This document shows, piece after piece, positions 18,231-26,830 of a stretch of 38,238 nt of DNA. Made by a program: the position numbers and the translations under genes. The stretch comes from Bacteriovoracaceae bacterium (GTDB taxonomy: Bacteria; Bdellovibrionota; Bacteriovoracia; Bacteriovoracales; Bacteriovoracaceae). The stretch is from NCBI GenBank assembly GCA_021732585.1, contig JAKFUR010000098.1:1-38238 (forward strand), in the 5' to 3' direction. A model generated the notes under the pieces. That model saw only the letters and a program-made list of their open reading frames with translations. It made no database searches and had not been told where the DNA came from. Position 1 is the stretch's first letter; each line of letters begins with the position of its first letter.

Positions 18231-19310
18231 ATGTCGACTCTGTTCTATAAACTTCGTGTGAAGGAAGTCCGGCGCGAAACGCCGGAGTGTGTGTCTGTCG
18301 CTTTGGATGTTCCTGGCGAACACAAGGCGAAGTTTGAATTCACTCAGGGCCAATACCTAACTTTTAAAATGCCTGGTTCGGCTGATGTTCGACGTTCGTA
18401 CTCAATTTGCACCAGTCCACTTGAAAAAGAGTTGCGCGTCGCCATCAAGAAATTAGAAGGCGGCGTCTTTTCGACTTACGCTAACGACACACTTAAAGTC
18501 GGCGACGAGCTTGAGACCATGTCTCCACAAGGACGCTTCTTCACGCAGCTTAATTCAAAGAATGGTAAGAACTATCTCTTCTTTGCGGCGGGTTCTGGAA
18601 TTACGCCTATTTTGTCGATCACTAAAAGTATCTTGGCCATGGAACCGAAAAGCCAAGTGACATTGATCTATGGAAATAAAAACAAGGGCACGATCATTTT
18701 TAAAAATGAGATCGAAGCTTTAAAGAATAAAAACCTTCAGCGTCTGAGCGTTTATCATGTGCTCAGCCGTGAGCGTGCAGAAGCAGAATTCTTAAGCGGT
18801 CGTATCGATGGTAAGAAAGCGCAATATATGCTTGAGAAAATCATTCCCGCTGAAACTATTGATGAGTGTTTCCTGTGCGGTCCAGAAGACATGATCCTTG
18901 GAGTGAAAGATGTCTTGCTCGCAAAGGGTGTGCCGCTGGAGAAGATTCACTTCGAACTTTTCTTTAGCAACACCGCTCAAATCAAAAAACAACAGCAAGC
19001 AACAAAAGCTCCAGAAGATACCGGTGTGAAGAGCCGCATCACCCTCAAACTTGACGGTGTCGAGACAGTATTTGAACTCGGCCAGCAAGGTGAAAATATT
19101 CTAGACGCCGCTCTTAAACAGGGCGTGGATTTACCTTTTGCCTGTAAAGGTGGGGTCTGTGCTACTTGTCGGGCCAAGGTTGAAGTCGGCAGTGTTGAGA
19201 TGGATGTAAACTATTCGTTGGCCCCGGATGAACTGCAGGCAGGTTTTGTCTTAACTTGCCAGGCCCATCCGCGCACGCCTGATGTTCGTGTTAATTTTGA
19301 CATCAAGTAA
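18231..19310 (+). CDS. paaE: Ring 1,2-phenylacetyl-CoA epoxidase, reductase subunit
   Basis: This 359-aa electron-transfer subunit passes electrons from NADPH through FAD and a 2Fe-2S cluster to the di-iron oxygenase PaaABC. The FAD-binding motif RRSYSI is near 57-62, the nucleotide-binding AAGSGITPI is near 121-129, and a C-terminal ferredoxin domain has Cys305, 310, 313 and 343. The order FAD, NAD, ferredoxin matches PaaE (also called PaaK). It starts immediately at the stop of the glucanase-like gene and precedes paaA by 9 bp. In many genomes paaE follows paaD; here it leads the cluster. Confidence 0.94.
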   Translation: MSTLFYKLRVKEVRRETPECVSVALDVPGEHKAKFEFTQGQYLTFKMPGSADVRRSYSICTSPLEKELRVAIKKLEGGVFSTYANDTLKVGDELETMSPQGRFFTQLNSKNGKNYLFFAAGSGITPILSITKSILAMEPKSQVTLIYGNKNKGTIIFKNEIEALKNKNLQRLSVYHVLSRERAEAEFLSGRIDGKKAQYMLEKIIPAETIDECFLCGPEDMILGVKDVLLAKGVPLEKIHFELFFSNTAQIKKQQQATKAPEDTGVKSRITLKLDGVETVFELGQQGENILDAALKQGVDLPFACKGGVCATCRAKVEVGSVEMDVNYSLAPDELQAGFVLTCQAHPRTPDVRVNFDIK

Positions 19311-19319
19311 GGACGATTT

Positions 19320-20261
19320 ATGACTGAACAAGAAATTTTCGACAAAAAAATTGATGACGATGTTCGCATCGAACCCAAAGACTGGATGCCTGAGGCTTAT
19401 CGCAAAACACTGATTCGCCAGATCTCGCAGCACGCGCATTCGGAATATGTTGGCATGCTTCCTGAAGCGAACTGGATTACGCGTGCTCCCACTTTGCGAC
19501 GTAAAGCCACTTTGCTTGCGAAAGTTCAAGATGAGGCTGGGCACGGTTTGTATCTCTACAGCGCCATGGAAACTCTTGGTATGAGTCGTCAGCAATCGCT
19601 CGATGATTTGCACTCGGGTAAGGCGAAGTACTCTAGCATTTTTAATTACCCAACACTTACTTGGGCCGATATCGGCACTATCGGTTGGCTGGTGGACGGA
19701 GCTGCTATTCTCAATCAAGTTCCGTTGTGCCGCACTTCTTACGGTCCTTATGCCCGCGCCATGGTGCGTGTGTGCAAGGAAGAGAGTTTTCATCAACGCC
19801 AGGGCTTCGAGATCATGATGGCGCTTTCAGCTGGTACAGCAGAACAGAAAGAGATGGCGCAAGACGCGATTAATCGCTGGTGGTGGCCGACTCTTATGAT
19901 GTTCGGTCCGAAGGATTCTGAATCAGGGAACTCCGAGCTTTCTATGCGCTGGCGTATCAAGCGTTTCTCAAACGATGAGCTGCGCCAAAAGTTTGTCGAC
20001 ATGATGGTGCCGCAGGCCGAGTTCTTGGGTCTCAAGGTTCCAGATGAGAAGTTGAAATGGAATGCAGAGAAGAATGGCTATGACTTCGGTGAAATTGATT
20101 GGGAAGAATTCTGGCGTGTGGTGAAGGGCCATGGCCAATGCAACAAGCAGCGCCTCGATGCTCGCCGCAAGGCCCATGACGACGGTGCATGGGTGCGTGA
20201 AGCCGCCACCGCCTACGCTGAAAAACGTGCTCAGCGCGAAGCTACGAAGAAGGGAGCTTAA
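19320..20261 (+). CDS. paaA: 1,2-phenylacetyl-CoA epoxidase subunit A (catalytic)
   Basis: This 313-aa catalytic subunit of the bacterial multicomponent monooxygenase epoxidises the aromatic ring of phenylacetyl-CoA. Di-iron ligand motifs are visible as DEAGH ([20 protein letters not shown]) and EESFH ([16 protein letters not shown]), with a further Glu in MLPEANW. The length matches the family. A GGACG-type ribosome site precedes the ATG, and paaB follows after 1 bp. Together with paaB, paaC and paaE it defines the first ring-attacking step of the aerobic hybrid phenylacetate pathway. Confidence 0.96.
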   Translation: MTEQEIFDKKIDDDVRIEPKDWMPEAYRKTLIRQISQHAHSEYVGMLPEANWITRAPTLRRKATLLAKVQDEAGHGLYLYSAMETLGMSRQQSLDDLHSGKAKYSSIFNYPTLTWADIGTIGWLVDGAAILNQVPLCRTSYGPYARAMVRVCKEESFHQRQGFEIMMALSAGTAEQKEMAQDAINRWWWPTLMMFGPKDSESGNSELSMRWRIKRFSNDELRQKFVDMMVPQAEFLGLKVPDEKLKWNAEKNGYDFGEIDWEEFWRVVKGHGQCNKQRLDARRKAHDDGAWVREAATAYAEKRAQREATKKGA

Positions 20262-20262
20262 G

Positions 20263-20547
20263 ATGAGTAAAGATTGGCCTTTGTGGGAAGTCTTCATTCG
20301 CAGTCGTCAGGGGCTTGATCACAAGCACGTAGGCAGTTTGCATGCACCAGACACTCGCATGGCGATGGAGAACGCACGAGATGTTTACACTCGCCGCCAA
20401 GAAGGCGTGAGCATTTGGGTGGTGGCCTCAAAAGATATCCACGCCTCAAATCCTGATGAGGCTGCCCAGTTCTTTGATCCAGCCGAAGACAAAGTTTATC
20501 GTCATCCGACTTTTTATAATGTTCCAGACGACATCGAGCATATGTGA
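20263..20547 (+). CDS. paaB: 1,2-phenylacetyl-CoA epoxidase subunit B
   Basis: This small 94-aa subunit joins the PaaAC heterodimers. MSKDWPLWEVFIRSRQGLDH at the start and the NARDVYTRRQEGVSIWVV segment are typical. I chose the ATG at 20263, 1 bp after the paaA stop and preceded by AGGGAG, over longer in-frame readings that lie inside paaA. The stop overlaps the paaC start. Confidence 0.95.
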   Translation: MSKDWPLWEVFIRSRQGLDHKHVGSLHAPDTRMAMENARDVYTRRQEGVSIWVVASKDIHASNPDEAAQFFDPAEDKVYRHPTFYNVPDDIEHM

Positions 20548-21278
20548 TGAAGCAAGACTACGTTCTTCATTTGGCAGATACCCACCTCATCCTTGGTCAA
20601 CGTTTGGGCGAGTGGTGCGGGCATAATGTTGTGCTTGAGCAAGACATCGCCATGTCGAACATCGCACTTGATCTCTTGGGTCAATGTCGCTCGCTTTACC
20701 AATATGCTGCTGAGTTAGGTGGCAACAAACAAACAGAAGACCAGCTGGCTTTTCTTCGAGGTGAGCGTCAGTACAAGAATCATTTATTAGTAGAACAACC
20801 GAATGGTGACTTCGCATTCACCATCGCTCGTCAGTTCTTCTTTGATGTGTATCATCAGTTGCTTTGCGAAGAGTTGGTGAAATGTTCCGACAAACAACTT
20901 CAGGCCATTGCTGAAAAATCCCTTAAAGAAGTTCGCTATCATCTTACCTGGAGTTCTGAGTGGATGATTCGACTTGGCGACGGCACCACAGAAAGCCATC
21001 AGCGTTTGCAAACTGCTGTGAATGAGTTGTGGATGTGGACCCATGAGCTCACCACCACCGCGAGCTATGAGGAAGCACTCGATGTTCCACGTCCCTCAGA
21101 TTTCAAAGCGGCATGGCACGCCAAAGTCAGCGCCATTCTCAAAGAAGCGACCTTAGAGATTCCCGCCGAATCGACAAAACAGGCCGGCGGCAAGGAAGGC
21201 GTTCACACTGAGCACCTTGGATTTATTCTTTCCGAGATGCAGATGATGCAAAGAACTTACCCAGGAATGACGTGGTGA
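20547..21278 (+). CDS. paaC: 1,2-phenylacetyl-CoA epoxidase subunit C
   Basis: This 243-aa protein is the structural, ferritin-like partner of PaaA. Landmarks are LGQRLGEWCGHNVVLEQDIA near 16-35, LAFLRGERQYKN and the helix EKSLKEVRYHLTWSSEWMIR. The ATG at 20547 overlaps the paaB stop by one base (TGATG). A GTG one codon earlier is the alternative start. It ends in an overlap with paaD. The normal length and context make the call secure. Confidence 0.95.
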   Translation: MKQDYVLHLADTHLILGQRLGEWCGHNVVLEQDIAMSNIALDLLGQCRSLYQYAAELGGNKQTEDQLAFLRGERQYKNHLLVEQPNGDFAFTIARQFFFDVYHQLLCEELVKCSDKQLQAIAEKSLKEVRYHLTWSSEWMIRLGDGTTESHQRLQTAVNELWMWTHELTTTASYEEALDVPRPSDFKAAWHAKVSAILKEATLEIPAESTKQAGGKEGVHTEHLGFILSEMQMMQRTYPGMTW

Positions 21279-21742
21279 CCACTGAACAAATCTGGAAGCT
21301 TCTCAATGACGTAGCGGATCCTGAGATCCCTGTCTTGAGTGTGCTCGATTTGGGAATTGTTCGTGATGTTAATGTTTCGGGAGATAAAGTTCGTATTACC
21401 ATTACGCCGACCTATTCAGGGTGTCCTGCCATGAATACCATCGAGACTGATATCCGTGAGAAGGTGCAGGGACTCGCTACGGTTGATATCATCACGCAAC
21501 TCAGTCCTGCTTGGACGACAGATTGGCTCACAGAAAGCGGAAAACAAAAATTGAAGGATTACGGTATTGCTCCACCTGTGGAGGGCGGTACTGGCATGTT
21601 TGAAAACCCACAAGTCTCGTGTCCACGTTGTGAATCAGCGAACACTAAGATGCTGGCGCAGTTTGGTTCGACTGCTTGTAAGTCGATGTATCAATGCCAA
21701 GATTGTTTTGAACCCTTTGATCATTTTAAGTGCCACCGATGA
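21272..21742 (+). CDS. paaD: Phenylacetyl-CoA epoxidase maturation protein PaaD
   Basis: This MIP18/DUF59-family protein of about 156 aa is thought to help assemble the iron or iron-sulfur centres of the epoxidase. The N-terminal domain has VADPEIPVLSVLDLGIVRDV and the CP motif YSGCPAMNTIE. The C-terminus has a zinc-ribbon-like CPRC...CQDC arrangement with additional Cys, as in PaaD proteins. Two GTG codons, at 21272 and 21275, are possible starts, both overlapping the paaC stop. The paaI start overlaps its stop by 4 bp (ATGA). Confidence 0.93.
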   Translation: MVTTEQIWKLLNDVADPEIPVLSVLDLGIVRDVNVSGDKVRITITPTYSGCPAMNTIETDIREKVQGLATVDIITQLSPAWTTDWLTESGKQKLKDYGIAPPVEGGTGMFENPQVSCPRCESANTKMLAQFGSTACKSMYQCQDCFEPFDHFKCHR

Positions 21743-22137
21743 AAACACTCGATGCCATGCTCGCGAAAGACAGATTCAGTGAGTGGATGAAACTCAAAGT
21801 CACACATATCACTGAAGGCAGTGCCACTGTTGAAATGACGATCCGGGAAGACATGCTCAATGGCTTTGGTGTGGTTCACGGAGGCGTAACGTTTGCACTT
21901 GCAGACAGTGCTTTCGCTTTTGCCTGCAACTCGCGCAACAATATTACGCTGGCCCTCGACGCGCAGATTTCATTTATTAAGAAAGTCAGTCTAGGTGACG
22001 TGCTCACCGCCAAAGTCGAAGAGCTGCACAACGGACGCACAACAGGTGTATACGAAGTCAAAATCACCAATCAAAATCTCGAGCTGGTCGCTGCCTTTCG
22101 CGGTACCGCTCATCGCACAGGTAAGGAATTAGTATGA
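21739..22137 (+). CDS. paaI: Phenylacetate-pathway hotdog thioesterase
   Basis: This 132-aa hotdog-fold protein has the PaaI motif NGFGVVHGGVTFALADSAFAF near residues 41-61. PaaI hydrolyses dead-end ring-hydroxylated phenylacetyl-CoA and so frees trapped CoA. The ATG at 21739 overlaps the paaD stop (ATGA). A start at 21730 would only add three residues. The next gene, paaJ, begins inside its stop by the same ATGA overlap. Function is secure from motif plus position in the cluster. Confidence 0.93.
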   Translation: MKTLDAMLAKDRFSEWMKLKVTHITEGSATVEMTIREDMLNGFGVVHGGVTFALADSAFAFACNSRNNITLALDAQISFIKKVSLGDVLTAKVEELHNGRTTGVYEVKITNQNLELVAAFRGTAHRTGKELV

Positions 22138-23336
22138 ATGCTTATATCGTTGATGGCGTCCGCACTCCCGTAGGGAATCTAAAAGGATCACTGTCGACTG
22201 TGCGTCCTGATGATATGGCCGCTCATGTTTTGAAAGAACTCATGAAACGTCATCCCTCACTTGATCCCAAAGCTATTGGCGATGTGATTCTCGGCTGCGC
22301 CAATCAGGCCGGCGAAGACAATCGCAATATCGCCCGTATGGCACTTCTGCTCGCAGGTCTTCCACAAACTATTCCAGGCGAAACAGTGAACCGTCTTTGT
22401 GCTTCAGGTTTATCGGCGGCTATGAGTGCCGCCCGCATGTTGAAACTTGGCGAAGCGGATGTAGTTATTGCGGGCGGAGTTGAAAGCATGACCCGCGCAC
22501 CCATGGTGATGTCAAAACCTAACACGGCCTTTGGGGGTGATTCCCAGTTATTTGATACCACATTCGGCTGGCGTTTTATCAATCCACGAATGAAAGAAAT
22601 GTACGGCGTGGATGCTATGGGTGAGACCGCTGAGAATCTTGTCGCCCGCGATCATATCTCACGCGAGGATCAAGACAAGTTTGCTTACCGCTCGCAGATG
22701 AAAGCCGCCAAAGCGCAAGAGAGTGGACGTCTCGCTCAAGAAATCGTGGGGCTTGAGATTCCGCAAAAGAAAGGCGCAGCTCTTAAAGTTGAGAAAGACG
22801 AATTCATTAAAGCGCAAACCACCCTTGCAGGTCTTGCAGCTCTTAAAGCAGCTTTCAAAAAAGACGGCTCAGTCACTGCAGGTAATGCTTCAGGTTTGAA
22901 TGACGGTGCGGTTGCTCTCTTACTCGCCAACGAAGAAGGCCTTAAAAAGCATAACTTGAAAGCTCGTGCGCGCATTGTGAGTACAGGTGTTGCAGGTGTT
23001 GAGCCGCGTATCATGGGCATTGGCCCAGTGCCAGCAGTAGAAATCGCTCTCAAGAAAGCCGGTCTCACTATGAAAGACATGGATGTGATTGAGCTCAATG
23101 AAGCTTTTGCTGCTCAAAGTTTGGCGGTCACACGTGCGTGGGGTCTTGCGGATGACGATGCTCGCGTGAATCCGAACGGAGGTGCCATTGCGATTGGTCA
23201 CCCCTTGGGTATGACAGGCGGCCGTATCTTGAATGCCGCTGCCTTAGAATTGCAGATCACAGGCAAGCGTTATGCGCTGGTCACCATGTGTGTCGGTCTT
23301 GGGCAAGGTTTCGCCGTTATTATTGAAAGAGTTTAA
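22134..23336 (+). CDS. paaJ: Acetyl-CoA acetyltransferase, probable beta-ketoadipyl-CoA / 3-oxo-5,6-dehydrosuberyl-CoA thiolase
   Basis: This 400-aa thiolase has acyl-accepting Cys89 (NRLCASGLSA), the C-terminal GHPLGMTGGR histidine motif, and the CVGLGQG cysteine motif. Thiolases of this length include PaaJ, PcaF and general acetoacetyl-CoA thiolases. Placement between paaI and paaZ makes PaaJ, which cuts twice in the phenylacetate pathway, most likely. It overlaps paaI by 4 bp and is followed 9 bp later by paaZ. The enzyme class is certain and the exact substrate is inferred from context. Confidence 0.9.
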   Translation: MNAYIVDGVRTPVGNLKGSLSTVRPDDMAAHVLKELMKRHPSLDPKAIGDVILGCANQAGEDNRNIARMALLLAGLPQTIPGETVNRLCASGLSAAMSAARMLKLGEADVVIAGGVESMTRAPMVMSKPNTAFGGDSQLFDTTFGWRFINPRMKEMYGVDAMGETAENLVARDHISREDQDKFAYRSQMKAAKAQESGRLAQEIVGLEIPQKKGAALKVEKDEFIKAQTTLAGLAALKAAFKKDGSVTAGNASGLNDGAVALLLANEEGLKKHNLKARARIVSTGVAGVEPRIMGIGPVPAVEIALKKAGLTMKDMDVIELNEAFAAQSLAVTRAWGLADDDARVNPNGGAIAIGHPLGMTGGRILNAAALELQITGKRYALVTMCVGLGQGFAVIIERV

Positions 23337-23345
23337 AGGACGATT

Positions 23346-25379
23346 ATGCAGAAGCTAGAAAACTACGCTCTTGGAAAATGGACTCCGGGTCTCGGTGATG
23401 GCCAAGTGCTTTTTAACGCCATTACTGGTGAAGCACTCACGACGGCGAGCTCGCAGGGCCTCAACTTCGGCGACATGATGGACTACGCGCGTACAAAAGG
23501 CGGCGCGGCCCTTCGTAAAATGACCTTCCAAGAACGCGGCCGCATGCTTAAAGCGCTGGCGATGCACTTGATGGAGAAAAAAGAAATTTTCTATCAACTC
23601 AGTTACGCCACTGGTGCCACTAAGATAGATAGCTGGATCGATATTGAAGGCGGCATTGGCAATTTATTCGCTTACGCCAGTTTGCGTCGTCAATTTCCAG
23701 ATCTGCCTTATTATGTTGATGGTGATATGGCGAAGATGTCCAAGGGCGGAAGCTTCATCGGTCATCACATTTGTGTCCCTAAACAAGGTGTGGCGATTCA
23801 TATCAACGCCTTTAACTTCCCTGTGTGGGGCATGCTGGAAAAAATCGCCGTGAATCTCTTTGCGGGTGTTCCAGCGATTGTGAAACCAGCGACAGTGACA
23901 AGTTTTCTTACTGAACTTGTCGCTAAAGAAATCATCGCCTCAAAAATTCTTCCCGAAGGCTCACTCCAACTTATTTGTGGATCGGCCAATGGCATTCTTG
24001 AGCATGTCATGAATCAAGACGTGGTCACCTTCACGGGTTCTGCGCACACAGGAAAAATGCTCAAGGCCCATCCGCGTTTGGTGCAAGAGTCTGTACCGTT
24101 CAATCTCGAAGCCGATTCCTTGAATGCCATGGTGCTTGGTCTGGATGTGAAACCTGGCAGTGTTGAGTTTGATCTCTTCATTAAAGAAGCCACTAAAGAA
24201 ATCACCATCAAAGCGGGCCAAAAATGTACCGCTGTTCGCCGTTTGATCGTTCCGGAAAATGCCATTGAAGCTGTTCAACTCGAATTAAGTAAACGCCTCG
24301 ATGGTGTCACTATTGGTGATCCGCAAGTCAAAGGCGTGCGCATGGGCTCTCTCGCCGGCCAGACGCAGCTCAAAGAAGTGAGAGAGAAAATCCAGCAACT
24401 CGCCCGCGCTCAGAAAATGGTTTACGGAAATCTCGAAACAAAGTTTGCTGGGCTTGAGAAGGGCTCATTTATCTCTCCTGTTCTTTTCTTGAATGAGCGC
24501 CCGTTTGAGAATACCGACTGCCATCACATCGAAGCTTTCGGTCCTGTTTGTACCATTATGCCTTATAAAACCACGGACGATGCCATCACTCTCACGCGTA
24601 TGGGACTTGGATCTTTGGTGTGTTCAATCACCACCGCCGATGATGATATCGCCACTCAATTTGTCGTTGGTGCCGCCAATATGCACGGACGCATTCTTGT
24701 GCTGAATGCTGATTGCGCGAAAGAGAGCACAGGCCACGGATCTCCTATGCCGATGCTTGTTCACGGTGGGCCTGGTCGTGCGGGCGGTGGGGAAGAGATG
24801 GGAGGAAAGCGCGGAGTTATGCACTACCTGCAACGAACTGCGATTCAAGGCAGCCCAACCACACTCACGAAGATCACGAATCAGTACCAATATGGGGCCA
24901 AGCAGACACTCTCGGATGTGCATCCTTTCCGCAAATACTTCGAAGAGCTGCAAATCGGTGACACTCTCATCACAGAAAAACATCTCGTCACCATGGAAGA
25001 TATCGAGAATTTCGCGGACCTTTCTGGCGATCGTTTCTATGCCCACATGGATGAAAAGTCCCTCGAAGGGACGATTTTTACAGGCCGTGTGGCCCATGGC
25101 TACTTCATCCTATCTCGAGCGGCAGGGCTATTTGTAGACCCACCTAAAGGTCCGGTCCTGCTAAATTACGGACTTGATGAGTGTCGCTTTATTAAGCCCG
25201 TGTATCCAGGGGCGACTATAGGGGTGAAATTCACTTGCAAAGAGAAGGTCGACCAGGAGAAGAAGACCCCTGAAGATATTCCCAAGGGGATCGTTAAGTG
25301 GCTGGTAGACGTCTATGATGAGACAGGTGAGTCAGTGGCCATAGCAACGATTCTCACCATGGTGAAGAAAAAGGGCTAG
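23346..25379 (+). CDS. paaZ: Bifunctional oxepin-CoA hydrolase / 3-oxo-5,6-dehydrosuberyl-CoA semialdehyde dehydrogenase
   Basis: This 677-aa fusion protein opens the oxepin ring and oxidises the resulting aldehyde. The N-terminal aldehyde dehydrogenase domain (about 1-515) has Glu255 (NLEADS) and Cys294 (GQKCTAVRR), matching E. coli Glu256 and Cys295. The C-terminal MaoC-type hydratase domain (about 530-677) has Asp562 and His567 in SGDRFYAH, matching Asp561 and His566. Both active sites therefore look intact and the length is normal. It follows paaJ by 9 bp, and the next gene, a lysophospholipase-like protein, starts 2 bp after its stop. Confidence 0.96.
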   Translation: MQKLENYALGKWTPGLGDGQVLFNAITGEALTTASSQGLNFGDMMDYARTKGGAALRKMTFQERGRMLKALAMHLMEKKEIFYQLSYATGATKIDSWIDIEGGIGNLFAYASLRRQFPDLPYYVDGDMAKMSKGGSFIGHHICVPKQGVAIHINAFNFPVWGMLEKIAVNLFAGVPAIVKPATVTSFLTELVAKEIIASKILPEGSLQLICGSANGILEHVMNQDVVTFTGSAHTGKMLKAHPRLVQESVPFNLEADSLNAMVLGLDVKPGSVEFDLFIKEATKEITIKAGQKCTAVRRLIVPENAIEAVQLELSKRLDGVTIGDPQVKGVRMGSLAGQTQLKEVREKIQQLARAQKMVYGNLETKFAGLEKGSFISPVLFLNERPFENTDCHHIEAFGPVCTIMPYKTTDDAITLTRMGLGSLVCSITTADDDIATQFVVGAANMHGRILVLNADCAKESTGHGSPMPMLVHGGPGRAGGGEEMGGKRGVMHYLQRTAIQGSPTTLTKITNQYQYGAKQTLSDVHPFRKYFEELQIGDTLITEKHLVTMEDIENFADLSGDRFYAHMDEKSLEGTIFTGRVAHGYFILSRAAGLFVDPPKGPVLLNYGLDECRFIKPVYPGATIGVKFTCKEKVDQEKKTPEDIPKGIVKWLVDVYDETGESVAIATILTMVKKKG

Positions 25380-25381
25380 CG

Positions 25382-26386
25382 ATGAAAACGATGTTGATGC
25401 TTTTGAGTTTGGTGATGACGACCTCGGCTTGGGCCATCCCCGAAGCTGATTACGCCAATGCTTATCAACGCGAGATCGTTCCTTTACTCAAGCGCTTCCA
25501 GCGTAGCTCTTTTGTCGGTGCTAAAAACATCACGATCAGTACCGCTCAATGGAAATCATCTCCACTGGCCGATCGCTGCCTCATTATTCTTCCGGGGCGT
25601 TCAGAGCAGCTTGAAAAGTACGCTGAAGTCGTTCACTCGCTTAATGAAGGTGAGCTGAAAGGGCAGTTGGTTTATTTCTTGATGGATCATCGTGGCCAAG
25701 GCAGCTCACAGCGTTTCCTGCCCCAAATTGATCGCGGATACGTAGATGAATTTGATCATTACGCGCAAGATGTAAAAACATTCTTCGACCAAGTCGTATC
25801 TCAAACTTATTGCCGTGAAACCTACTTGCTCGCTCACTCCATGGGTGGCGGAATCGCAGCTGATTTCTTGCAGAAGTATCCCGGCCTTGTTGATCGCGCA
25901 GTGTTGACGTCTCCGATGCTGAAGATTCTCACCAAGCCTTATCCTTATGCCGTGGCTCGCGGCATCGTTTTAGGTTCAGTGGCGATTGGTCGCGGAAAGC
26001 AATTTGCCATTGGTGAAAAGCCTTTTAATCCGACCGATGATTTTGAATCGAACAGATTTACCGGTTCAAAAGTTCGCTATGACATGTGGATGAATCTCTT
26101 CCGTGAATTGCCCCAGACGCAGATCGGCGGCGTCACGAATCGCTGGGTGAATGAGATCATGAAGGGCACCAAGCGTGTGCGCTCGCAATACGGAAAACTG
26201 CTTCTCCCGTTGCGCGTGATTATAGCGTCTAATGAGAGATATTCAGAGCCTACTGAGATGGAGAAGCTATGCAGGCAAGCTGCTCAGTGCGAAGCCACCA
26301 CACTTGTGGGCAAGCATGAAGTGCTGATGGAGAAAGACGAGGTTCGTGACCTCGCCCTTCAAACGATCGTAAATTTTCTTAAATAA
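25382..26386 (+). CDS. Exported alpha/beta hydrolase, PldB-like lysophospholipase
   Basis: This 334-aa protein has a signal peptide (MKTMLMLLSLVMTTSAWA) and an alpha/beta-hydrolase domain resembling lysophospholipase L2. The family motif MDHRGQGSSQR...DRGYVDEFDHYAQDV covers about 101-131. The nucleophile is Ser153 (AHSMGGG), and His312 (GKHEVLMEKDE) is the likely catalytic His. Unlike classical cytoplasmic-side PldB, the signal peptide sends it to the periplasm or outside. It begins 2 bp after paaZ. Together with pldA at the head of the block it could complete phospholipid deacylation. The stop touches that of the convergent gene. No gene symbol is given because orthology to pldB is not certain. 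Confidence 0.85.
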   Translation: MKTMLMLLSLVMTTSAWAIPEADYANAYQREIVPLLKRFQRSSFVGAKNITISTAQWKSSPLADRCLIILPGRSEQLEKYAEVVHSLNEGELKGQLVYFLMDHRGQGSSQRFLPQIDRGYVDEFDHYAQDVKTFFDQVVSQTYCRETYLLAHSMGGGIAADFLQKYPGLVDRAVLTSPMLKILTKPYPYAVARGIVLGSVAIGRGKQFAIGEKPFNPTDDFESNRFTGSKVRYDMWMNLFRELPQTQIGGVTNRWVNEIMKGTKRVRSQYGKLLLPLRVIIASNERYSEPTEMEKLCRQAAQCEATTLVGKHEVLMEKDEVRDLALQTIVNFLK

Positions 26387-26794
26387 TTAAAGACGACGGC
26401 AAGTAATAGCCGAGTTCGACTTTGTGCCTTCCGAGTCAGAGTAGAAGACTTTGCCACGGATAGGTGTTGTTGTTGGGTCGTCTTCGATCAAGGTCTTAAA
26501 AGCTTTAGCTGGGAATGTGATGGTGTATTCATTGTCGCATTCATTCGAGAAGCCAGCTTCATAATCGGTGCCGGCCGCATTCAATTCAAAGTTATGCATG
26601 GTGTTTTGATCGGGAAGTGTCATGCGAACACGGTACTCACCAATAGCAGGACCTGTTGCATCCACACCGGTGATCACTACGGCCGCTTTGGCGCCATTAG
26701 GTGTGATGAGGGGACGATCCATAAAGCACGCGAGATCAGTCGCAAAAGCATTAAGGCTCAGAGTTATCGTAGTAAGCAGCAATAGATTTTTCAT
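26387..26794 (-). CDS. Small exported protein of unknown function
   Basis: The protein has 135 aa from the ATG at 26794, beginning with a signal peptide (MKNLLLLTTITLSLNAFA). The mature chain has a Cys at position 4 (DLACFM), one in the middle (NECDN) and one near the end (ITCRRL). I recognise no family. The sequence alternates polar and hydrophobic residues, suggesting a beta-rich fold. There is no ribosome site, but a good promoter ends 7 nt before the ATG. A TTG start at 26830 is possible but would push the signal peptide inward. It is tail to tail with the lysophospholipase gene. Confidence 0.7.
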   Translation of the reverse strand: MKNLLLLTTITLSLNAFATDLACFMDRPLITPNGAKAAVVITGVDATGPAIGEYRVRMTLPDQNTMHNFELNAAGTDYEAGFSNECDNEYTITFPAKAFKTLIEDDPTTTPIRGKVFYSDSEGTKSNSAITCRRL

Positions 26795-26801
26795 GAGGCG
26801 C

Positions 26802-26830
26802 TTTAAACCCTGAAGGGCAGGCAGAGTCAA
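26802..26830 (-). promoter_or_regulatory. Candidate promoter of a leaderless gene
   Basis: On the minus strand TTGACT (26830-26825), a 17-bp spacer and TTTAAA (26807-26802) lie 7 nt before the ATG at 26794. The -35 is strong and the spacing ideal. The -35 overlaps the stop codon of the upstream acetyltransferase. Confidence 0.45.
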
